Assembly (NCBI RefSeq): GCF_009738185.1
Contig: NZ_CP046509.1
Location: 1,243,501-1,307,500 of the forward strand
Direction of reading: 5' to 3'
DNA from: Erwinia sorbitola
GTDB lineage: Bacteria; Pseudomonadota; Gammaproteobacteria; Enterobacterales; Enterobacteriaceae
Length of the DNA stretch: 64,000 nt
The notes below the pieces were generated by a model that was given only the letters and a program-made list of their open reading frames with translations, was not told the DNA's origin and searched no databases. The position numbers and the translations under genes were made by a program. The stretch's first letter is position 1, and each line of letters opens with the position of its first letter. Below are positions 26,855 through 35,913 of the stretch, one piece after another.

Positions 26855-27547
26855 ATGAGCGGTGCGATCAGCGCCAGGCAGCAGGAAGTACAGCGCATCA
26901 TCGACGCACTGTCGATGGCTATTGCCCAGCACCGGCTTAAACCCGGTGTAAGGCTGGTAGAGGCACAAATTGTTGAAGCACTGTCAGCCAATCGCAATCA
27001 TGTTCAGGCGGCCCTCCAGAGGCTGGCATTACAGCATATCGTCACTATCGCCCCTAATCGTGGCGCAAAAGTAGCGCAGCCGACAGCGCGTGAAGCGCGG
27101 GAAGTGTTTATTGCCCGCCGTGCCATTGAGCGGGCGATGCTTGCCGGGATCAGCGTTGACAAGATGGCGCTGCATGGTGATGAGATTGAGGCACATCTGC
27201 AGGGGGAGGGCGCCGCCGCCGCAAGTGAAGATCGCCGGGATATTGTGCGGCAACTGAGCCAGTTTCATCTGCTGCTGGCTAAAATCAGCGATAACCGCGT
27301 ATTGACTGAGATGCTCTCCAATCTGATGGTTCGCAGCTCGTTGATTGTTGCACTATACCAACGCAATGACAGGCCTGAATGTCAGTGTCAGGAGCACCGG
27401 GCAATTATCGCCGCGCTGCGGGCAGGCAATGTGGCTGAGGCCCAGACGGTGATGGATGACCATCTGAACTTTATTGAGCAACAGCTGGAGCTGGATGTTA
27501 CTCCAGCCGCTCCGGTCAGCCTGCGCGATGCATTAAGCGGCTGGTAA
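26855..27547 (+). CDS. GntR-family regulator with FCD domain
   Basis: A 230-residue transcription factor. An N-terminal winged HTH (residues about 10-75; LKPGVRLVEAQIVEALSANRNHVQAALQRL) is followed by an FCD-type ligand domain (AREVFIARRAIERAML, HRAIIAALRAGNVAEAQTVMDDHL). FCD regulators usually sense small organic acids. It starts 33 bases after the kinase gene in the same direction, so the three may form an operon. Its ligand and targets are unknown. Confidence 0.85.
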   Translation: MSGAISARQQEVQRIIDALSMAIAQHRLKPGVRLVEAQIVEALSANRNHVQAALQRLALQHIVTIAPNRGAKVAQPTAREAREVFIARRAIERAMLAGISVDKMALHGDEIEAHLQGEGAAAASEDRRDIVRQLSQFHLLLAKISDNRVLTEMLSNLMVRSSLIVALYQRNDRPECQCQEHRAIIAALRAGNVAEAQTVMDDHLNFIEQQLELDVTPAAPVSLRDALSGW

Positions 27548-27555
27548 TTTCCCAT

Positions 27556-27591
27556 AAAAAAAGCCCCCTGGCCGAAACCAGAGGGCTTTTT
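27556..27591. terminator. Bidirectional terminator between gntR-type gene and crr
   Basis: AAAGCCC...CTGG and CCAG...GGGCTTT form a stem with A and T runs on both sides, between convergent stop codons. Confidence 0.85.
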
Positions 27592-27605
27592 AACGCTGAC
27601 CGCTA

Positions 27606-28109
27606 TTACTTCTTGATACGGATAACCGGGGTTTCACCCACGATTACGTTACCCGTCAGCTTAACCAGTTCTTTGATCTCATCCATATTGGAGATCACAA
27701 CCGGGGTCAGAGTAGATTTTGCTTTCTCTTCCAGCAGCGCCAGATCAAACTCGATCACCACGTCGCCTTTTTTCACTTTCTGACCTTCTTCAGCGATGCG
27801 TTTGAAGCCTTCGCCTTTCAGTTCAACGGTGTCAATCCCGAAGTGTACAAACAGCTCAATGCCGCTGTCTGATTCGATGGAAAAAGCATGATTGGTTTCG
27901 AAAATTTTACCGATGGTGCCATCAACCGGCGCAACCATTTTATTGCCGGTAGGTTTGATAGCGATACCGTCGCCGACAATTTTCTCTGCAAACACTACGT
28001 CCGGAACGTCTTCGATATTGACGATTTCGCCCGACAGAGGTGCAACGATCTCAATGACACCTGATGCGGAATCAGACTTATCGCCGAAAAGTTTTGAAAA
28101 CAAACCCAT
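27606..28109 (-). CDS. crr: PTS glucose-specific EIIA (EIIA-Glc) Crr
   Basis: A 167-residue cytosolic phosphocarrier, close to E. coli Crr (169). It receives phosphate from HPr and passes it to EIIBC-Glc; unphosphorylated it inhibits other sugar permeases, and phosphorylated it activates adenylate cyclase. The phosphoryl His is in VHFGIDTVELKGEGF (near residue 89) and the second active-site His in NHAFSIES (near 74). It is last gene of ptsH-ptsI-crr, 42 bases after ptsI. Confidence 0.96.
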   Translation of the reverse strand: MGLFSKLFGDKSDSASGVIEIVAPLSGEIVNIEDVPDVVFAEKIVGDGIAIKPTGNKMVAPVDGTIGKIFETNHAFSIESDSGIELFVHFGIDTVELKGEGFKRIAEEGQKVKKGDVVIEFDLALLEEKAKSTLTPVVISNMDEIKELVKLTGNVIVGETPVIRIKK

Positions 28110-28151
28110 GTTTTTCTCCTAAGCAGTAATATTGGGCCAGCGTACCTGGTC

Positions 28152-29879
28152 TCAGCAGAGTGTTTTTTCTTCAATGAACTTGTTGACCAGGTTCATCAAC
28201 TCGTCCGCTGTAGGTTGAGCCAGAGCCTGCTCTGCCAATGCCTTCGCATCTTCGAAATTCGTGTTGCGAATGATTTTCTTGATGCGTGGAATAGAAATGG
28301 CACTCATACTGAATTCGTCCAGCCCCATTCCCAATAGCAATAGTGTAGCACGTTCGTCGCCAGCCAGCTCACCACACATACCAGTCCACTTGCCTTCAGC
28401 GTGAGAAGCATCAATAACCTGCTTAATCAGCGTCAGAACAGAAGGTGACATTGGGTTGTAGAGGTGCGAAATCAGGTCATTACCACGATCCACGGCGAGA
28501 GTATACTGCGTGAGGTCGTTGGTCCCAATACTGAAGAAATCGACTTCTTTCGCCAGATGATGGGCAATCGCTGCTGAGGCAGGTGTTTCCACCATAATGC
28601 CAACTTCAATGCTTTCGTCGAAGGCTTTACCCTCTTCGCGCAGCTGGCCTTTCAGCGTTTCCAGTTCAGCTCGCAGGAAGCGAACTTCTTCAACTGCGAT
28701 AATCATCGGGAACATAATACGCAGTTTGCCGAACGCAGAAGCACGCAGGATAGCGCGCAGCTGGGCATGAAGTATTTCAGGGCGATCCATTGCAATGCGA
28801 ATGGCACGCCAGCCAAGGAATGGGTTGTCTTCTTTTGGCAGATTCATGTACGGCAGGTCTTTGTCACCGCCGATATCCATGGTACGTACGATTACTGCCT
28901 GAGAGCCAACGGCTTCGGCAACGGCTTTATACGCCTGGAACTGCTCATCTTCAGTTGGCAGTGATTCGCGATCCATAAACAGGAACTCGGTGCGATACAG
29001 GCCGACACCTTCTGCGCCGTTACGTTCAGCACCCGCGACATCGCGCACGGTACCGATGTTGGCACAAACTTCTACCTGATGGCCATCCAGAGTGATTGCA
29101 GGCAGATCTTTCAGTTTCGCCAGCTCGGTTTTCTCGCTGAGATACTGGTGAGCTACCGCTTTCAGCTCTTCGATTTTTTCAGGTGTAGGGTTAACGTACA
29201 CCTGATTATTCACGCCATCGAGGATCAGGAAATCATCATTTTTTACCTGACTGGTCACATCACCGGTGCCGACGATAGCAGGCAATTCCAGAGAACGCGC
29301 CATGATCGAGGTGTGTGAGGTGCGGCCACCGATATCGGTAATAAAGCCCAGCACTTTGTTCAGGTTAAGCTGTGCGGTTTCTGACGGGGTCAAATCCTTC
29401 GCAATCAGCAGTACTTCTTCGTTAATGGCGCTGAGGTCAACAATATGCAGGCCAAGAATGTTTTGCAGCAGGCGTTTACCGATATCGCGTACGTCGGCAG
29501 CGCGCTCTTTCAGATACTCGTCATCAAGCTCTTCCAGTGCTTTCGCCTGACCTTCAATCACAGAAAAGGCAGCAGCATCAGCAGTAGCATGCTCGTCTTT
29601 GATCAGGGCGATGATTTCCTGCTCAAGTTCTTCATCTTCAAGCAGCATAATATGCCCTTCGAAGATCGCTTCTTTCTCTTCACCGAAGGTTTCCCCGGCT
29701 TTGATTTTGATCGCTTCCAGCTGCACGGCAGCCTTTTTACGACCATCAAGAAAACGTTGAACTTCCTGATCGACCTGGTCGGCAGAAATCTTTTTCCGGT
29801 TGATGATAATCTCATCTTCTTTCAGCAGAAGAGCCTTGCCGAAAGCGATACCCGGTGATGCTAAAATGCCTGAAATCAT
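28152..29879 (-). CDS. ptsI: PTS enzyme I PtsI
   Basis: A 575-residue enzyme I, identical in length to E. coli. It takes phosphate from PEP onto His189 (seen in GGRTSHTSIMARS) and passes it to HPr. PEP-binding parts are visible: GLYRTEFLFMDR, and the catalytic Cys in GMCGELAGDE near residue 500. The start at 29879 (MISGILASPGIAFGKALLL) is chosen by family length; the frame is open 32 codons further upstream. Confidence 0.96.
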   Translation of the reverse strand: MISGILASPGIAFGKALLLKEDEIIINRKKISADQVDQEVQRFLDGRKKAAVQLEAIKIKAGETFGEEKEAIFEGHIMLLEDEELEQEIIALIKDEHATADAAAFSVIEGQAKALEELDDEYLKERAADVRDIGKRLLQNILGLHIVDLSAINEEVLLIAKDLTPSETAQLNLNKVLGFITDIGGRTSHTSIMARSLELPAIVGTGDVTSQVKNDDFLILDGVNNQVYVNPTPEKIEELKAVAHQYLSEKTELAKLKDLPAITLDGHQVEVCANIGTVRDVAGAERNGAEGVGLYRTEFLFMDRESLPTEDEQFQAYKAVAEAVGSQAVIVRTMDIGGDKDLPYMNLPKEDNPFLGWRAIRIAMDRPEILHAQLRAILRASAFGKLRIMFPMIIAVEEVRFLRAELETLKGQLREEGKAFDESIEVGIMVETPASAAIAHHLAKEVDFFSIGTNDLTQYTLAVDRGNDLISHLYNPMSPSVLTLIKQVIDASHAEGKWTGMCGELAGDERATLLLLGMGLDEFSMSAISIPRIKKIIRNTNFEDAKALAEQALAQPTADELMNLVNKFIEEKTLC

Positions 29880-30015
29880 AACCCTACCTTTTCTTTCTCT
29901 GATAATCATCTGAGGCGAAAAACCGCAAATGATTGCACATCGGTTAATCCACTCAGCGAGCCAGGAGGAAAACACAAACGCTTTCGTAAGCTTTAGGTCA
30001 CTTTACGGAAACAAT

Positions 30016-30038
30016 ATCGCGAACGTACTGTTCGCGAT
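30016..30038 (-). promoter_or_regulatory. Hairpin in the ptsH-ptsI spacer
   Basis: ATCGCGAAC/GTTCGCGAT, nine perfect base pairs with a 5-base loop, in a 217-base spacer that is much longer than the spacer I recall for E. coli (about 44 bases). It would form in the polycistronic mRNA and could set the ptsH:ptsI ratio. It has no T run. Confidence 0.55.
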
Positions 30039-30096
30039 CAATATTGCATTAATCCATCTGGTAACACTTAGCCTTCCCAGCTGGAAAGCGAACGGA

Positions 30097-30354
30097 TTAC
30101 TCCAGTTCAGCCATCAGCTTAACCAGGTGCTCAACGGCTTTCTGCTCGTCTTCGCCTTCTGCTGCCAGGGTAACAACCGTGCCCTGAGTCAGACCCAGAG
30201 TCTGTAATTTGAACAGGCTTTTCGCGCTGGCAGATTTACCGTTAGAGGTCACGGTGATTTCTGAAGCAAAAGCTTTCGCTTCTTTCACGAACTGAGCTGC
30301 TGGACGAGTGTGCAGGCCGTTTGGTGCGGTAATAGTCACTTCTTGCTGGAACAT
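30097..30354 (-). CDS. ptsH: PTS phosphocarrier HPr PtsH
   Basis: An 85-residue HPr, the standard length. The phosphorylation site His15 lies in NGLHTRPAAQFVKEA and the Ser46 region in KSASAKSLFKLQTLG. It carries phosphate from enzyme I to the EIIA proteins. First gene of the pts operon. GGGGAAATATA precedes the ATG. Confidence 0.97.
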   Translation of the reverse strand: MFQQEVTITAPNGLHTRPAAQFVKEAKAFASEITVTSNGKSASAKSLFKLQTLGLTQGTVVTLAAEGEDEQKAVEHLVKLMAELE

Positions 30355-30568
30355 TATATTTCCCCAACTTGATTTGGTTTGGTGTTGTTGATCTAAAGTC
30401 TAGCCTGGTGGCAGAACTTTAGCCTGTAGTGAGTCGCGCTGGCATGGTACAAAGACTGGCCAAAAAATGCGCTGGTAAGGTGGAGTAAAGATTGGGAAAA
30501 AACGCCGGATTCCCGATTACTTTTCCACTTCCCATTATGCCGCTATTTCGCTTTGTGCGCCAAACCAG

Positions 30569-30582
30569 TAAATCGATTCAGC
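30569..30582 (-). promoter_or_regulatory. Cra (FruR)-like site upstream of ptsH
   Basis: On the minus strand GCTGAATCGATTTA fits the 14-base Cra consensus RSTGAAWCSNTHHW at every position. It lies about 215 bases before the ptsH start. Cra control of ptsHI is known in E. coli; occupancy here is inference. Confidence 0.55.
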
Positions 30583-30697
30583 TTGATCCAGTTCACGCAG
30601 CGATTAATTTTACGGATCGAAATAATTGGCAGCTTAAATACCAGACACTGGAGGGTAAAATCAATCTATAGGGTGCTAAAACTTTGACGCACTCCAC

Positions 30698-30724
30698 AAA
30701 AAAGCACCCGGATGGGTGCTTTTT
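30698..30724. terminator. Terminator of cysK
   Basis: AAAAAGCACCC/GGGTGCTTTTT, a perfect stem with T runs on both strands, 24 bases beyond the cysK stop. Confidence 0.88.
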
Positions 30725-30747
30725 CAGACAATATCGCCCTTTTGGCA

Positions 30748-31719
30748 CTACTGTTGCAGTTCTTTTTCAGTGAACAGATCGGCGAACAGCGCAGTTGAGA
30801 GGTAACGTTCACCGGAAGAGGGCAGAATCACCACGATATTTTTATTGGCAAACGCTTCATCTTCCTGCAATTTTAACGCGGCGGCAACGGCAGCACCGGA
30901 GGAGATTCCGGCAAGAATCCCTTCCTGCTCCATCAGCAGACGCGCCGTGGAGATAGCCTCTTCGTTGGTGATGGCGACCACGCGGTCAACCAGATTCAAA
31001 TCCAGGTTGCCAGGAATAAATCCTGCGCCGATGCCCTGGATTTTGTGCGGGCCAGGTTTGATCTCTTCACCGGCTATTGCCTGAGCAATGACCGGGGAGT
31101 CAGTAGGCTCAACCGCAACGGTAATCAGCTCTTTCTTGCCTTTGGTATTCTTGATATAGCGACTGACGCCGGTCAGCGTACCGCCCGTACCGACACCCGC
31201 AATAAATACATCCACTTCACCATCGGTATCTTCCCAGATTTCCGGGCCGGTGGTTTTTTCATGAATTTCAGGGTTAGCAGGATTGCTGAACTGTTGCAGA
31301 AGAACGAATTTATCCGGGTCGCCTGCCACAATCTCTTCCGCTTTGCTGATGGCACCTTTCATGCCTTTGGCACCTTCGGTCAACACCAGGTTAGCACCCA
31401 GTGCTTTTAGCAGCTTACGGCGCTCAACGCTCATGGTTTCCGGCATGGTGAGCGTCAGTTTATAACCGCGTGCAGCGGCAACATATGCCAGCGCAATACC
31501 GGTGTTACCGCTGGTTGGTTCAACCAGTTCAATGCCTGGCTTCAGAATTCCGCGTTTCTCTGCGTCCCAAATCATATTGGCACCGATACGGCATTTGACA
31601 CTGAAGCTAGGATTACGCGACTCAACTTTTGCCAGAATGCGTCCGTTACCGATGCGGTTCAGTCGAACCAGCGGCGTATGACCGATTGTTAAAGAGTTGT
31701 CTTCATAGATCTTACTCAT
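30748..31719 (-). CDS. cysK: Cysteine synthase A CysK
   Basis: A 323-residue O-acetylserine sulfhydrylase, the same length as E. coli. It makes cysteine from O-acetylserine and sulfide. PLP lysine in NPSFSVKCRIGANMIW (near residue 42), TSGNTGIALA near 70, GTGGTLTGVSRY near 178. The active C-terminal region is complete. It follows cysZ on the same strand after 154 bases, which probably contain its own CysB-dependent promoter. Confidence 0.96.
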   Translation of the reverse strand: MSKIYEDNSLTIGHTPLVRLNRIGNGRILAKVESRNPSFSVKCRIGANMIWDAEKRGILKPGIELVEPTSGNTGIALAYVAAARGYKLTLTMPETMSVERRKLLKALGANLVLTEGAKGMKGAISKAEEIVAGDPDKFVLLQQFSNPANPEIHEKTTGPEIWEDTDGEVDVFIAGVGTGGTLTGVSRYIKNTKGKKELITVAVEPTDSPVIAQAIAGEEIKPGPHKIQGIGAGFIPGNLDLNLVDRVVAITNEEAISTARLLMEQEGILAGISSGAAVAAALKLQEDEAFANKNIVVILPSSGERYLSTALFADLFTEKELQQ

Positions 31720-31873
31720 AGCCCGTCCTTAACTGTATGAAATATTGGGAACGCTTAGAGCATACCTTGTTCATTTAGCCAGTGAAGTGAAGAAATCGAA
31801 TATAGATATGTTCACAGGAAATAAGCCCTGCAAAAATGGCATAAGCTGGCATTATCGCCGCCATTCACGCGCT

Positions 31874-32659
31874 TTAATCGCGGTTCAGTGCCAGATGAGG
31901 GCGGTATTTATCTACCCACATCGCGGTGGCACCACAAACTGCTACGGGCATTATCACCAGATTCAGTAGCGGGATCATGGTGAACAGGCTCACCAGTGCA
32001 CCGAACTGCATATTCTCAGTTTTGTTCTGCCGCAGCGCTGAACGCATCTGACGGAAGCTCACTTTGTGGTTATCGAAAGGAAAATCACAGTACTGAATAG
32101 AGAGCATCCAGGCACTGAACAGGAACCACAGTACCGGAGCAACCGTCTGACCGAAAACCGGCACAAAGTAGAGTAGCAGCAGCACCAGTGCGCGTGGAAG
32201 GTAATAGGCCAGTTTCTGCCATTCACGCTTCATAATGCGGGGCAGATCCTTCACCAGCCCGCTCCAGCCATTGTCGGGTAGCGGTTTTCCAGTGAGGCGA
32301 CCCTCCAGCTGTTCAGCCAGCAGACCGCAAAAAGGGGCAGCAATCCAGTTGGCAACAGTGGAGAAAAAGTAACTAAAGACTAAAATAATGGACAGCACCG
32401 TCAGTGGCCAGATCAAATAGCTTAACCACTGCAACCAGCCGGGTACCATCGCCATTAATTCGGGGATCCACTGCCCGAGACGGGTGAAGAGCCAGATAAA
32501 GGCACCGCCCATCAGCAGGATATTGACCAGCAGCGGAAGAAGAACAAAACGACGGATGCCCGGCAGGCGAATCAGCTTCCATCCCTGGGCAAAATAGTGG
32601 ACGCCGTTATGTGACCGGGCGGAATTACGGTGTGACGGGTCAGTATTATGGTATGACAT
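31874..32659 (-). CDS. cysZ: Sulfate permease CysZ
   Basis: A 261-residue membrane protein for sulfate uptake (E. coli 253). Four or more membrane segments and the family stretches GVHYFAQGWKLIRLPGIRRFVLLPLL, FSYFFSTVANWIAAPF and FSAWMLSIQYCDFPFDNHKVSFRQMR are clear. The N-terminus is about 10 residues longer than in E. coli. GGAGAAAAG precedes the ATG. It supplies sulfate alongside CysPTWA. Confidence 0.94.
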   Translation of the reverse strand: MSYHNTDPSHRNSARSHNGVHYFAQGWKLIRLPGIRRFVLLPLLVNILLMGGAFIWLFTRLGQWIPELMAMVPGWLQWLSYLIWPLTVLSIILVFSYFFSTVANWIAAPFCGLLAEQLEGRLTGKPLPDNGWSGLVKDLPRIMKREWQKLAYYLPRALVLLLLYFVPVFGQTVAPVLWFLFSAWMLSIQYCDFPFDNHKVSFRQMRSALRQNKTENMQFGALVSLFTMIPLLNLVIMPVAVCGATAMWVDKYRPHLALNRD

Positions 32660-32879
32660 CTACTGCTTTTCTCCTTTGAACGCACAGATGGAGGTGATAA
32701 TAACTCAGCTTTTTCCTCTTAACAGGAGGTGTTTGCACGAAAAAACAGCAAAAAAGCGTCCTCATAGCGTGATATTTGTCAGAAAATAGTGCACAGACTT
32801 GCACTTGTGTACCGGGGCAAATACAGTTAGAGGATAAAGTTTGCCGCGGTGGCAAGGTATTGGAACAACAGAGAATACA

Positions 32880-33833
32880 ATGATGCAGGATTTGCGTCTG
32901 ATATTAATCGTTGTTGGCGCGATCGCCATAATAGCGCTTTTACTGCACGGCCTGTGGACCAGCCGTAAAGAGCGCTCATCCGTTTTTCGCGATCGCCCGC
33001 ACAAACGTTTAAAGCAGGATAGAGAAGAAGCGTTCGAGGATGAAGATGAGAGCGTGGGTGAAGTGCGTGTACAACGCAGTCAGCCTGAGCCTTCGGAGCC
33101 TTCCCTTGGTGGATTTAATGCCGGGGACGAGCCACCGCGTCAGTCCAGACCTCGACCGCAGCCTGAGCCGGTAATTCATCAGCCATTGGTTGATGAGCAG
33201 CCGGAGTCTGATCCTTTATTTGGTGGTGAATTCCATCATGCGCCCGATCCTGAACGGGAAGCGCCTGAACCCGTGCGTCAGCCTGAGCCGGTTCGTCAGG
33301 TGGCACCTGCTGAGGCCCCTGTGCAGCGTCCGTCTCAACCTGAGCCAGCTTCCGCGCAGCCGCCATCAGCCGAAGAGATCGCTGAAGCGAAGCGCGAAGA
33401 AGCGCGTCGTAAAGAGACGGTATTAGTCCTGCATGTCTCCGCTCATGCGGGCGGCAGTATCAGCGGTGAAGCGCTGCTACAGGGCGTATTGCAGGCTGGC
33501 TTCCAGTTCGGCGAAATGAATATCTTCCATCGTCACCTGAACCCGGCGGGCAGCGGCCCGGTGCTGTTCAGCCTGGCGAATATGGTGAAACCAGGGTCAT
33601 TTAATCCGGACAACATGTCTGATTTCTCAACCCCTGGGGTGTCGATCTTTATGATGGTGCCTTCCTACGGCGATGCTCATCAGAACTTTAAACTGATGCT
33701 GCAATCCGCCCAGCGCATTGCTGACGATGTTGGCGGTGTGGTGCTTGACGATGAACGCCGCATGATGACCCCGCAAAAGCTGGAAACGTATAAAGCACGT
33801 ATCCGCGATGTGATTGACGCCAACAGCCAGTAA
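32880..33833 (+). CDS. zipA: Cell division protein ZipA
   Basis: A 317-residue division protein that anchors FtsZ polymers to the inner membrane. The N-terminal span (about 5-24, LRLILIVVGAIAIIALLLHG) is followed by a charged part (SRKERSSVFRDRPHKRLKQ), a Pro/Gln/Glu-rich linker (about 60-170, with repeated QPEP units), and the C-terminal FtsZ-binding domain (about 180-317; FNMVKPG-like SLANMVKPGSFNP, GVSIFMMVPSYGD). The start at 32880 (MMQDLRLI) matches E. coli. It lies just upstream of ligA, as in E. coli, and is divergent from cysZ. Confidence 0.95.
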   Translation: MMQDLRLILIVVGAIAIIALLLHGLWTSRKERSSVFRDRPHKRLKQDREEAFEDEDESVGEVRVQRSQPEPSEPSLGGFNAGDEPPRQSRPRPQPEPVIHQPLVDEQPESDPLFGGEFHHAPDPEREAPEPVRQPEPVRQVAPAEAPVQRPSQPEPASAQPPSAEEIAEAKREEARRKETVLVLHVSAHAGGSISGEALLQGVLQAGFQFGEMNIFHRHLNPAGSGPVLFSLANMVKPGSFNPDNMSDFSTPGVSIFMMVPSYGDAHQNFKLMLQSAQRIADDVGGVVLDDERRMMTPQKLETYKARIRDVIDANSQ

Positions 33834-33858
33834 GTTTCACAATAATCACTCTCTTCCC

Positions 33859-33884
33859 AAACCCCCGGCCTTCGGGGGTTTTTT
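33859..33884 (+). terminator. Terminator after zipA
   Basis: AACCCCCG/CGGGGGTT around GCCTT, followed by a T run, 25 bases after the zipA stop and before ligA. Confidence 0.88.
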
Positions 33885-33902
33885 ATCTCTGATGGTGCCG
33901 CT

Positions 33903-35912
33903 ATGGAATCCGTACAAAATAATATCAACCATTTGCGAACCCTGCTTCGCCACCATGAATACCAGTATCACGTGCTGGACGCACCGGAAGTGCCGGATGC
34001 GGAATATGACCGTCTGATGGGTGAGCTGCGCGAGCTTGAAGCTGCCCATCCGGAATTGATCACCAGTGATTCGCCGACCCAGCGCGTCGGTGCCGCTCCA
34101 CTCAGCGCTTTTGAACAGGTACGTCACGAAGTGCCGATGCTGTCGCTAGATAATGCTTTCGATGAAGAGAGCTATCTGGCATTTAACAAGCGCGTGCAGG
34201 ATCGCCTGAAAAGCACCGATGACATCACCTTCTGCTGCGAGCTGAAGCTTGATGGGCTGGCGGTAAGCCTGCTGTATGAAAACGGTGAACTGGTGCGGGC
34301 AGCCACGCGCGGTGATGGCACCACGGGTGAAAATATCACCGCCAATGTGCGTACAATTCGCGCTATTCCGCTGCGTTTGCACGGTGACAATATCCCGGCA
34401 CGTATGGAAGTGCGTGGCGAAGTGTTTATGCCGTTGCCCGGTTTTGAAAAAATGAACGATGAAGCGCGTCGTACCGGGGGTAAAGTATTTGCTAACCCGC
34501 GTAACGCTGCCGCTGGATCTCTGCGTCAGCTTGATCCGCGTATTACCGCCAAACGTCCGCTGACCTTCTTCTGCTACGGCCTTGGCCTGCTGGAAGGGGG
34601 CGAGATGCCGCGCAGCCATATGGGCCGTCTGCAACAGTTTAAAGCCTGGGGCTTACCGGTAAGCGATCGCGTGCGTCTGTGCCATACCGCCGAAGAGGTT
34701 CTGGCCTTTTACCACGATGTGGAAGCGGCGCGCCCGACATTAGGTTTCGATATTGATGGTGTAGTGATCAAAGTAGATTCACTGGATCTTCAGGAGCAGT
34801 TAGGCTTTGTTGCCCGGGCACCGCGCTGGGCGATAGCGTTTAAATTCCCGGCCCAGGAGCAGATGACTGTAGTGCGCGACGTTGAATTCCAGGTCGGGCG
34901 CACCGGAGCGATTACGCCAGTGGCGCGTCTGGAACCGGTGCTGGTCGCCGGGGTAATGGTCAGCAACGCCACCCTGCATAATGCCGATGAAATTGACCGA
35001 CTTGGGCTGAAAATTGGCGATCGTGTGATTATCCGCCGCGCTGGTGATGTGATCCCGAAAGTGGTCAGCGTGGTGGAGAGTACGGCGGATGCGCGTGAGG
35101 TGGTGTTCCCGACCCATTGCCCTGTGTGTGGTTCTGACGTTGAGCGCGTGGAGGGCGAAGTGGTGGCACGCTGCACTGGCGGCCTGATCTGCGGCGCACA
35201 GCGCAAAGGCGCTCTGAAGCACTTTGTCTCGCGCCGTGCGCTGGATATTGACGGAATGGGCGAAAAAATCATCGATCAGCTGGTGGATAAAGAGTACGTC
35301 TTGAATCCGGCGGATCTGTTCGATCTGACCGCAGGTAAACTGACCGGTCTGGATCGTATGGGGCCGAAGTCGGCACAGAACGTGGTGGATGCGCTGGCGA
35401 AAGCGAAGCAAACCACCTTTGCCCGCTTCCTCTATGCTCTGGGGATCAGTGAAGTAGGGGAGGCCACTGCGGCTAACCTTGCGGCGCATTTTGGCACGCT
35501 GGAAGCGCTTATGGCGGCGGATCTGGAAGCGTTGATTGCTGTTCCTGATGTGGGCAAAGTGGTTGCCAGCCATGTGCGTAACTTCCTCGATGAGGAGAGC
35601 AACCGCGAGGTGATTCGCCTGCTGATTGAAAAAGGGATCCACTGGCCGGAAGTGGTGGTGGTGAAAGCGGAAGAAATTGACAGCCCGTTTGCGGGTAAAA
35701 CGGTCGTTCTGACCGGGTCGCTTACCATTCTGTCGCGCGATGAAGCCAAAGATCGACTGGTAGCACTCGGGGCAAAAGTGAGCGGCAGCGTGTCGACGAA
35801 AACCGATCTGGTGATCGCCGGAGAAGCCGCTGGTTCCAAGCTGGCTAAAGCACAGGAGCTGGGGATTGAGGTGATCGACGAAGCCGAAATGATACGTTTA
35901 CTGGGTGAATGA
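33903..35912 (+). CDS. ligA: NAD-dependent DNA ligase LigA
   Basis: A 669-residue ligase (E. coli 671) that seals nicks in replication and repair using NAD+. Adenylated Lys in CELKLDGLAVS (KxDG, near residue 115), OB-fold, four-Cys zinc site (CPVC ... RC ... IC, near 408-432), helix-hairpin-helix repeats, and a C-terminal BRCT domain (about 595-669, GKTVVLTGSLTILSRDEAK). The start lies 18 bases after the zipA terminator. ypeB begins 1 base after its stop codon. Confidence 0.97.
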   Translation: MESVQNNINHLRTLLRHHEYQYHVLDAPEVPDAEYDRLMGELRELEAAHPELITSDSPTQRVGAAPLSAFEQVRHEVPMLSLDNAFDEESYLAFNKRVQDRLKSTDDITFCCELKLDGLAVSLLYENGELVRAATRGDGTTGENITANVRTIRAIPLRLHGDNIPARMEVRGEVFMPLPGFEKMNDEARRTGGKVFANPRNAAAGSLRQLDPRITAKRPLTFFCYGLGLLEGGEMPRSHMGRLQQFKAWGLPVSDRVRLCHTAEEVLAFYHDVEAARPTLGFDIDGVVIKVDSLDLQEQLGFVARAPRWAIAFKFPAQEQMTVVRDVEFQVGRTGAITPVARLEPVLVAGVMVSNATLHNADEIDRLGLKIGDRVIIRRAGDVIPKVVSVVESTADAREVVFPTHCPVCGSDVERVEGEVVARCTGGLICGAQRKGALKHFVSRRALDIDGMGEKIIDQLVDKEYVLNPADLFDLTAGKLTGLDRMGPKSAQNVVDALAKAKQTTFARFLYALGISEVGEATAANLAAHFGTLEALMAADLEALIAVPDVGKVVASHVRNFLDEESNREVIRLLIEKGIHWPEVVVVKAEEIDSPFAGKTVVLTGSLTILSRDEAKDRLVALGAKVSGSVSTKTDLVIAGEAAGSKLAKAQELGIEVIDEAEMIRLLGE

Positions 35913-35913
35913 T

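Larger units (their letters stand above)
30355..30747. other. ptsH promoter region
   Basis: These 393 bases separate ptsH from the 3' end of cysK (same strand). They contain the cysK terminator (30698-30724) and a Cra-like site (30569-30582). The multiple CRP-dependent promoters known for E. coli ptsH are expected here, but I could not place a CRP site reliably. No gene is seen. Confidence 0.55.
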
